Shown here: positions 6,839-10,973 of the stretch, piece after piece
Layout of the letters: each line of letters opens with the position of its first letter
How positions within the stretch are numbered: the first letter of the stretch is position 1
Origin: Deltaproteobacteria bacterium
GTDB taxonomy: Bacteria > Desulfobacterota > Syntrophia > Syntrophales > UBA2210
DNA length: 10,973 nucleotides
Direction of reading: 5' to 3'
Assembly: GCA_016934695.1 (NCBI GenBank)
Contig: JAFGSH010000125.1
Location: forward strand, 1 to 10,973
Notes under the pieces: generated by a model
The model's input: the letters and a program-made list of their open reading frames with translations, nothing else
Databases searched by the model: none
What the model was told of the DNA's origin: nothing
Position numbers and translations under genes: made by a program

Positions 6839-7864
6839 ATGAATGAAAAGGAGCACGATATTACAACAGAAGATACGGGCGCGAGCCTCGAAAAACCGGA
6901 CGAGGGAGGGGTGGTTTCAGAAGAGGCCCTCCTCGACCTGAAAGAGATCCGAAGATCCAGAGGACTCACCCTCAAAGACGTATCCACCTCCACGAAGATA
7001 AGCCCTCCGAATCTCAAGGCGATCGAAGAACAGAGGTTCGACCTGCTCCCGGAACCGATTTACGCCAGGGCCTTTATCGATATGTACGCCAAGGTCCTCG
7101 ACGTGGACGGGGAAAAGATCCTTTCGCTCTACGACGATTACCTCAGGAACCTCAACCCCGAGGAAGACAAATACGAGGTACTGAAAACACTTGCGGCCAA
7201 GAGACGCCATCTGGAAGTCTGGATATGGATGACCATCGTCTCGGTGCTGCTTGTCATGGTCGGGGCCTTTTACCTGTACCAGTGGAGCACGAGGGGATCC
7301 CGGACAGCGGATGAGAAGGCGTTTCCTGCCGCAGAGATCGAGGCCGTCGGGGAACCTCGGAGCGCCACCGACGAAATCCCCGTGCCGGCAAGCGGTGACA
7401 CCGCCGTCGAAGAGGAGCAGAAACCCCCGGAGGCAGAGGGCGCACCACCGGCAGATCTTTCGGCGGCGGTTCGAACACCAGAGACGGGGCAGGCGACTAC
7501 AGGGGTGAGCCAGCCGGTGGTCGCAGCCGAGCAGCCGGTGGCACAAAGAGAACAGCCTGCGGTCGAGGAAAAGCGGCCGGGAGGGACTGCCGCTCCCGAT
7601 ATGACCGTACCTCCTGCAGAGAAACCGTATACCGTGGTAATAGAGGCATCGGAGCTGACCTGGATACAGATAGACAGAGACGGAGGGCCTCCTTTCGAGG
7701 TCATGCTGAGACCGGGTGAGCGAACCATCCAGAGGGCATCGGAGCGGTTCGACCTGCTCATCGGTAATGCCGGAGGAGTGGATATCCGCTTTCAGGGAAG
7801 GCCGCTCGGTCCCCTCGGGGGACACGGGCAGGTCGTCCGCCTCATACTCCCTCCAGGCGAGTGA
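6839..7864 (+). CDS. rodZ: RodZ-like protein: HTH, transmembrane helix, DUF4115
   Basis: A 341-aa bitopic membrane protein. After an acidic 30-residue lead it carries a Cro/CI-like HTH_25 domain (about 32-105: LKEIRRSRGLTLKDVSTSTKI, then LPEPIYARAFIDMYAKVLDVD). A basic stretch AAKRRH and one transmembrane helix (128-148) follow, then a Pro/Ala/Glu/Gln-rich linker (about 155-260) with an imperfect EQPV/QPVV repeat (225-241). It ends in a periplasmic DUF4115-type beta domain (264-338, with SELTWIQIDRDG and LRPGE). RodZ binds MreB through the HTH domain and supports rod shape. No mreB is in the window, so a RodZ paralogue is possible. The ATG at 6839 has only a weak ribosome site (GGGGAG at 6817-6822 is 16 nt away), and no better start exists downstream. 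The 146-bp divergent upstream region shows no convincing promoter. Confidence 0.82.
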   Translation: MNEKEHDITTEDTGASLEKPDEGGVVSEEALLDLKEIRRSRGLTLKDVSTSTKISPPNLKAIEEQRFDLLPEPIYARAFIDMYAKVLDVDGEKILSLYDDYLRNLNPEEDKYEVLKTLAAKRRHLEVWIWMTIVSVLLVMVGAFYLYQWSTRGSRTADEKAFPAAEIEAVGEPRSATDEIPVPASGDTAVEEEQKPPEAEGAPPADLSAAVRTPETGQATTGVSQPVVAAEQPVAQREQPAVEEKRPGGTAAPDMTVPPAEKPYTVVIEASELTWIQIDRDGGPPFEVMLRPGERTIQRASERFDLLIGNAGGVDIRFQGRPLGPLGGHGQVVRLILPPGE

Positions 7865-7872
7865 AAGAGGCA

Positions 7873-7901
7873 TTGACACGCAGAACCGTATGTTTTAAAC
7901 A
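7873..7901 (+). promoter_or_regulatory. Candidate promoter for tatA
   Basis: A perfect -35 TTGACA (7873-7878) lies 8 nt after the rodZ-like stop. At 17 nt spacing the -10 is TAAACA (7896-7901, weak). An alternative is an extended -10, TGT followed by TTTAAA (7891-7899), with a short 15-nt spacer. Either places transcription start just before the ribosome site of tatA, allowing expression independent of the upstream gene. Confidence 0.45.
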
Positions 7902-7925
7902 GAGAGTCTGAGAGGTGAATCGAAT

Positions 7926-8117
7926 ATGTTTGGAATAGGCATGCCCGAGTTGGTGATCATACTGGTCATTATCCTCATCATCTTTGGTGCGGGGAAGCTC
8001 CCCGAAATAGGGGGCGCCATCGGCAAGGGTATCAGAAACTTCAAAAAATCCTTCCAAGAGACCGACGAGGTGGATGATACCCACGATCCCAAGAAGATCA
8101 AGGAAGACAAACAATAA
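7926..8117 (+). CDS. tatA: Sec-independent protein translocase subunit TatA/TatE
   Basis: A 63-aa membrane protein that forms the pore-like assembly of the twin-arginine pathway, which exports folded, often cofactor-loaded proteins. It shows the standard layout: a short N-terminus, one transmembrane helix (about 6-20), the [10 protein letters not shown] hinge (20-29), an amphipathic helix [14 protein letters not shown] (30-43) and a charged, disordered tail. The ATG has GAGAGGTG 8 nt or so upstream. No tatB or tatC is adjacent, so those must lie elsewhere, or this protein serves as a single TatA/B-type subunit. TatA/TatE and TatB cannot be fully separated at this size, but the short tail and hinge favour TatA. 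Confidence 0.93.
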   Translation: MFGIGMPELVIILVIILIIFGAGKLPEIGGAIGKGIRNFKKSFQETDEVDDTHDPKKIKEDKQ

Positions 8118-8146
8118 ACGCCCCACAGCAGGCGGCTGCGGGGCGT
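8118..8146 (-). terminator. Intrinsic terminator of ssb, also flanking tatA
   Basis: A 12-bp stem with one A/C mismatch: ACGCCCC-A-CAGC (8118-8129, reading ACGCCCC then A then CAGC), loop AGGCG, and the complement GCTG-C-GGGGCGT to 8146. On the minus strand the hairpin is followed by a T-rich tract (TTATTGTTTG), the form of a rho-independent terminator for ssb. On the plus strand it begins directly after the tatA stop but lacks a T-run, so it would be less efficient there. Confidence 0.75.
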
Positions 8147-8175
8147 CGCGCCAATCCGTTATCCAACAAGCCTTC

Positions 8176-8583
8176 CTAAAAGGGGACGTCGTCTTCAGGC
8201 ATCATCGAACCGGGAGGCGGGCTACCCCCGGACCCTTCTGACTGATATCCTCCCTGTTCTTTGCGTTCCAGCATCTGCATGTTGGAGGCCACGATCTCCG
8301 TGGTGTAGCGTTTGTTCCCGTCCTTGTCGTCCCACGTCCTCGTCTGCAACCTGCCCTCTATATAGACCAGCCTCCCTTTGGCCAGATAGTTGCCGCATAT
8401 CTCGGCCAGCTTTCTGAACGTGACGATCCGGTGCCACTCCGTTTTCTGAACCCGCTCCCCGTTCTTGTCCTTCCACTGCTCATCGGTGGCCAGATTGAAA
8501 TTGGTTACCATGGTCCCATCCTGGGTATACCGCACCTCCGGGTCCCCTCCCAGCCTTCCGATCAGTATTACCTTGTTAACCAT
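8176..8583 (-). CDS. ssb: Single-stranded DNA-binding protein SSB
   Basis: A 135-aa protein that coats single-stranded DNA in replication, repair and recombination and recruits partners by its tail. The OB-fold covers about 1-107: [20 protein letters not shown] at the start, TEWHRIVTF (48-56), [15 protein letters not shown] (70-84) and a YTTEIVA strand (93-99). Trp50 and Trp84 correspond to DNA-stacking aromatics of the family. A short Gly/Ser/Pro linker leads to the acidic tip DDVPF, the interaction peptide (DDIPF in E. coli). The start is ATG 8583, with GAGGAG 6 nt upstream on the minus strand. A GTG 10 codons earlier would add residues foreign to the family. It is not next to rpsF/rpsR, so it is a free-standing copy and a second ssb elsewhere is possible. 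Confidence 0.96.
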   Translation of the reverse strand: MVNKVILIGRLGGDPEVRYTQDGTMVTNFNLATDEQWKDKNGERVQKTEWHRIVTFRKLAEICGNYLAKGRLVYIEGRLQTRTWDDKDGNKRYTTEIVASNMQMLERKEQGGYQSEGSGGSPPPGSMMPEDDVPF

Positions 8584-8611
8584 TCGCCTCTCCTCGTAAG
8601 GGTCTGCGTGC

Positions 8612-8641
8612 ACCGTAGTACATAACGCGTGCCACTGTCAA
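8612..8641 (-). promoter_or_regulatory. Candidate ssb promoter
   Basis: On the minus strand, a perfect TTGACA (-35, at 8641-8636) is followed by a possible -10 of TACGGT at 18 nt spacing (8617-8612) or TACTAC at 15 nt. The -35 is strong but the -10 is not, so the exact -10 is uncertain. It is 40 nt from a divergent promoter candidate for uppP. Confidence 0.45.
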
Positions 8642-8660
8642 ATGAATTATCCTGCCGACA

Positions 8661-8679
8661 CGGAAATCCCATATTTCCG
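8661..8679. repeat. Inverted repeat between divergent ssb and uppP promoters
   Basis: CGGAAAT (8661-8667), 5-nt spacer CCCAT, ATTTCCG (8673-8679): perfect 7-bp arms. It ends 1 nt before the TTGACT of the candidate uppP promoter and is 19 nt upstream of the ssb -35, an operator-like position. No regulator is recognised from the arm sequence. Confidence 0.5.
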
Positions 8680-8680
8680 A

Positions 8681-8709
8681 TTGACTTCCCCGGCATTATT
8701 CAGTACAGA
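8681..8709 (+). promoter_or_regulatory. Candidate uppP promoter
   Basis: TTGACT (8681-8686, five of six -35 matches), a 17-nt spacer, and TACAGA (8704-8709, three of six -10 matches). It would give a leader of about 75-80 nt containing the palindrome at 8734-8749 and the purine-rich ribosome site before 8796. Confidence 0.4.
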
Positions 8710-8733
8710 AATTGAGCACATCCGTCGCTTGCG

Positions 8734-8749
8734 TCCCGATGCATCGGGA
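8734..8749. repeat. 16-bp perfect palindrome in the uppP leader
   Basis: TCCCGATGCATCGGGA is fully self-complementary, so RNA could fold only as a tight hairpin or pair with a second copy. It lies between the candidate uppP promoter and the start codon. It could be a protein-binding site, an mRNA leader hairpin, or one copy of a dispersed short repeat. Only one copy is seen in this window. Confidence 0.6.
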
Positions 8750-8795
8750 TTGCGATGGTTATCCGCACCACTCTCGGGAAAGGGAAAGGGAACCA

Positions 8796-9611
8796 TTGAA
8801 TCTTTGGGAAGGGATCCTGCTGGGGACAGTGCAGGGATTGACGGAGTTTCTCCCGGTAAGCAGTTCCGGCCACCTGGTGATCGTACAGAGTCTCATACAG
8901 GGATTCCGGCAGCCGGGGGTGCTGTTTGATGCCATGTTGCATTGCGGGACGCTCCTGGCGGTCCTCTTCTTTCTGAGGAGGGAGATTCAGGAGATCCTGG
9001 CCGCGCTGATCCCGATCGGATGGTCCCGTGGAGATCGCGATGACACGCAGGTGAGCGCCGGGAGGAAGATGGCCCTCTATATCGTCACTGCAACGGCATG
9101 CACCGGGACCATAGGCCTTCTATTCGAAGAGAGGATCCACCGTCTCTTCACATCCCCCGCGACGGTTTCTTTCATGCTCCTCATCACCGGCACCCTGCTG
9201 TTCCTATCCGACCGGTTCCGGGGGTGCCGGGGGGAAAAAGAAATGAACATGACCGACAGCGTCGTCATCGGGATCGTGCAGGGAATGGCTCTGATCCCGG
9301 GGATATCCAGATCCGGCGCCACGATAACCGTCGGCATTTTCAGGGGTCTCGACGGGGCAGCCGCCGCCCGGTTTTCATTCCTCATCTCCATTCCCGCCAT
9401 CCTGGGAGCCCTGTGTCTGGAACTGAGGTACGTAGAGACGGTTTCTCCGTCCGATATGGCGGTATACCTTGCCGGAATGGCCGCCGCCGCCGTGACGGGC
9501 TTTCTCACGCTGGGGCTCCTGTTCTCCGCTATCAGAAAGCGGAGGCTGAGCATCTTTGCCTTCTACTGCTGGATCCTGGGAATTTCAATGTTGATTATTC
9601 GAATGATTTGA
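8796..9611 (+). CDS. uppP: Undecaprenyl-diphosphatase UppP (BacA)
   Basis: A 271-aa inner-membrane enzyme with about seven to eight hydrophobic helices. It dephosphorylates undecaprenyl diphosphate to recycle the lipid carrier of peptidoglycan and O-antigen synthesis; overproduction gives bacitracin resistance. The first signature is GTVQGLTEFLPVSSSGH (10-26), with Gln13 and Glu17 forming the (E/Q)xxxE pair and catalytic His26. The second is PGISRSGAT (168-176), with Arg172 matching E. coli Arg174. The start is read as TTG 8796 (M-NLWEGILLG), preceded by GGGAAAGGGAAAGGG 5 nt upstream. This aligns exactly with the family N-terminus and gives the usual length (E. coli 273 aa). Earlier in-frame TTG 8712 and ATG 8739 would add a charged, non-family leader that crosses the palindrome. 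ftsK follows at 67 nt on the same strand. Confidence 0.95.
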   Translation: MNLWEGILLGTVQGLTEFLPVSSSGHLVIVQSLIQGFRQPGVLFDAMLHCGTLLAVLFFLRREIQEILAALIPIGWSRGDRDDTQVSAGRKMALYIVTATACTGTIGLLFEERIHRLFTSPATVSFMLLITGTLLFLSDRFRGCRGEKEMNMTDSVVIGIVQGMALIPGISRSGATITVGIFRGLDGAAAARFSFLISIPAILGALCLELRYVETVSPSDMAVYLAGMAAAAVTGFLTLGLLFSAIRKRRLSIFAFYCWILGISMLIIRMI

Positions 9612-9678
9612 TCTAACCTTGTCGAAGAGCAGGGGTATGGATGTGGGCAAGAAAGACACCGGCAGAGGAGGAACGAGG

Positions 9679-10973
9679 ATGAAGGAGATAGCGGGGGTCA
9701 TCTCCATCGCCCTCGCCGTCTTCGTATTTCTGTGCCTCTTTTCATACAACCCCCACGACCCCTCACTCACACACTATGTGGCGGGAAAGGTGAGAATAGC
9801 GAACTACGGCGGTCTTGTGGGTTCTTACCTCTCCGACAGCCTGCTCAGGGTCTTCGGAGTCACCTCGTACCTCTTTCCCGCGGTACTCGTCCTCTTCTCC
9901 TTCAGGCTCTTTCTCGGGGGCGGCTTCGGGGTAGCCATCTCCTCCGTCCTGGGTTTCATAGGTCTCATCTTTGCCACATCGGCACTCCTGGCGGCGCGGC
10001 ACGGCGCCATCTCTTTCTCCGGGATCGAACTCAATCCCGGAGGACTGCTTGGAAAAATTTCGCTCGGGATACTCTATTCCGGTCTGAATCGGATAGGAAC
10101 CGACATCCTTCTGATCGTCACGCTGATAATCTCCCTCATGGTGACGCTTGATGTCTCGCTCGTAGCAGCGGTCAGGAAAATCGCGATCCTGTTGTCGGCT
10201 GCATTCCTGAGGCTGAGGACCTTCGCCGTAGTCGGCATGGGAAGAATACGCAGAAAGAAGGCCGTCACAAGGAAAAAACCCCAGATCGCAAAACGCGCGC
10301 CGATTATCTCCGATGAGGGGGGAGGAAAGGAGGAACCCCGGAAGGACGAGCAGATTTCCTTTGGATTCCTGCAACCCGAAGGTACGTTCAGGCTCCCCGC
10401 CGTCGATCTCCTCGACAAGGTGGAGGTCACGAACACGCGGATGAAGCGGGAGAGCCTCATCATGAACTCCCGCATCCTCGAGAAAAAACTGTCGGATTTC
10501 GGAGTAGAAGGGACGGTCACGGAGGTAAAACCCGGCCCGGTGGTGACCATGTACGAACTCGAACCGGCGGCCGGCGTCAAGATCAACAAGATCACCAACC
10601 TCTCCGATGATCTGGCCCTCGCACTGAAGGCGCAGAGCATAAGGATCGTAGCGCCCATCCCCGGAAAAGCGGCCATCGGCATCGAGATTCCCAACCAGGA
10701 GAGGGAATCCGTATACCTCAGGGATGTCCTCGACAGCGAGGAGTTTCTTGAATCGAAACACCGTCTTCCAATAGCCCTGGGGAAGAATATCACGGGGAGA
10801 ACGGTGATCGCCGATCTCGCCGCGATGCCGCATCTCCTGATCGCGGGGACTACCGGCTCGGGGAAGAGCGTCTCCCTCAATGCCATGATATGCAGCATCC
10901 TGTTCAAGGCCACGCCGGACGAGGTCAAGTTCATCATGATCGATCCGAAGAGGCTCGAACTGTCGGGATACGA
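9679..10973 (+). CDS. ftsK: DNA translocase FtsK (5' part, runs off the window)
   Basis: The first 431 codons of the divisome-linked DNA pump that segregates chromosome termini and activates XerCD; the frame stays open to the last base. The N-terminus has four membrane helices (about 4-22, 58-80, 85-107, 136-156) and the family SYNPHDPS motif after the first. A basic, charged linker (about 170-220, shorter than in E. coli) leads to the alpha/beta motor: PGPVVTMYELEPAAGVKI, LALALKAQSIRIVAPIPGK, Walker A GTTGSGKS (390-397) and Walker B FIMIDPKR (418-425). The gamma domain lies beyond the window. The start is ATG 9679, where AGGAGG (9666-9671) is 7 nt upstream. An in-frame ATG at 9637 adds 14 polar residues and has a weaker ribosome site, but cannot be excluded. 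It is probably co-transcribed with uppP. Confidence 0.95.
   Translation, partial: MKEIAGVISIALAVFVFLCLFSYNPHDPSLTHYVAGKVRIANYGGLVGSYLSDSLLRVFGVTSYLFPAVLVLFSFRLFLGGGFGVAISSVLGFIGLIFATSALLAARHGAISFSGIELNPGGLLGKISLGILYSGLNRIGTDILLIVTLIISLMVTLDVSLVAAVRKIAILLSAAFLRLRTFAVVGMGRIRRKKAVTRKKPQIAKRAPIISDEGGGKEEPRKDEQISFGFLQPEGTFRLPAVDLLDKVEVTNTRMKRESLIMNSRILEKKLSDFGVEGTVTEVKPGPVVTMYELEPAAGVKINKITNLSDDLALALKAQSIRIVAPIPGKAAIGIEIPNQERESVYLRDVLDSEEFLESKHRLPIALGKNITGRTVIADLAAMPHLLIAGTTGSGKSVSLNAMICSILFKATPDEVKFIMIDPKRLELSGY

Noticed and set aside
7506..7570. Short tandem repeat in the RodZ-like linker (QPVV/EQPV units)
   Set aside because: It is imperfect and explained by the low-complexity Pro/Glu/Ala linker of this protein class; not a separate element.
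8584..8613. GTG-initiated 10-codon extension of SSB
   Set aside because: It overlaps the GAGGAG ribosome site and adds residues absent from SSB proteins.
8712..8795. TTG or ATG starts that would lengthen UppP by up to 28 residues
   Set aside because: The extension is charged, unlike any UppP N-terminus, crosses the palindrome, and would give an overlong protein; TTG 8796 aligns exactly with the family start.
9763..10833. 356-codon open frame on the minus strand
   Set aside because: It is antisense to ftsK, whose motifs are unmistakable on the plus strand, and the translation has no domain.
1..10973. Mobile element, CRISPR, tRNA, rRNA or toxin-antitoxin system
   Set aside because: No transposase, integrase, repeat-spacer series, cloverleaf, rRNA segment or toxin/antitoxin pair was seen on either strand.

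Overview
This is a gene-dense, GC-rich bacterial chromosome segment of housekeeping and accessory genes. I see no phage, IS, CRISPR, tRNA or rRNA signature. The mix of a RodZ-like protein, single TatA, stand-alone Fis-type helix-turn-helix protein, UppP, FtsK and a MoxR/VWA pair fits a Gram-negative member of the former Deltaproteobacteria (Desulfobacterota, for example Syntrophobacterales-like). That placement is an inference from gene content and style, since no marker gene here settles it.

Layout, left to right. (1) 1-967 (+): the end of a polar amino acid ABC permease, overlapping its GlnQ-type ATPase. (2) 977-3055 (-): a MoxR-type AAA+ ATPase followed by a VWA/CoxE-like protein, a chaperone-like pair convergent with the transporter. 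(3) 3226-4383 (+): a gene of the tetraprenyl-beta-curcumene synthase (YtpB, DUF2600) family with its own near-consensus sigma70 promoter. (4) 4475-5814 (+): moaC (molybdenum cofactor), a PH-domain-like membrane protein 4 nt behind it, then a 95-residue Fis-type DNA-binding protein. (5) 5895-6692 (-): an inositol monophosphatase family enzyme. (6) 6839-8117 (+): a RodZ-like HTH/membrane protein and tatA. (7) 8176-8583 (-): ssb, sharing a GC-rich hairpin with tatA as transcription terminator. (8) 8796-10973 (+): uppP (bacA) and the 5' part of ftsK, which runs off the window.

Functionally the right half leans toward envelope and cell-cycle functions (RodZ-like morphogenesis protein, Tat export, undecaprenyl phosphate recycling, FtsK), with ssb embedded in it. 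The left half is metabolic: amino acid uptake, a MoxR/VWA maturation-type pair, isoprenoid cyclisation and Moco synthesis. The least ordinary items are the terpene synthase-like gene and the VWA protein, whose metal-site motif is not canonical. I found no clearly new multigene system. Several gene starts were moved inward from the longest possible ORF on the basis of Shine-Dalgarno sequences and family alignment.
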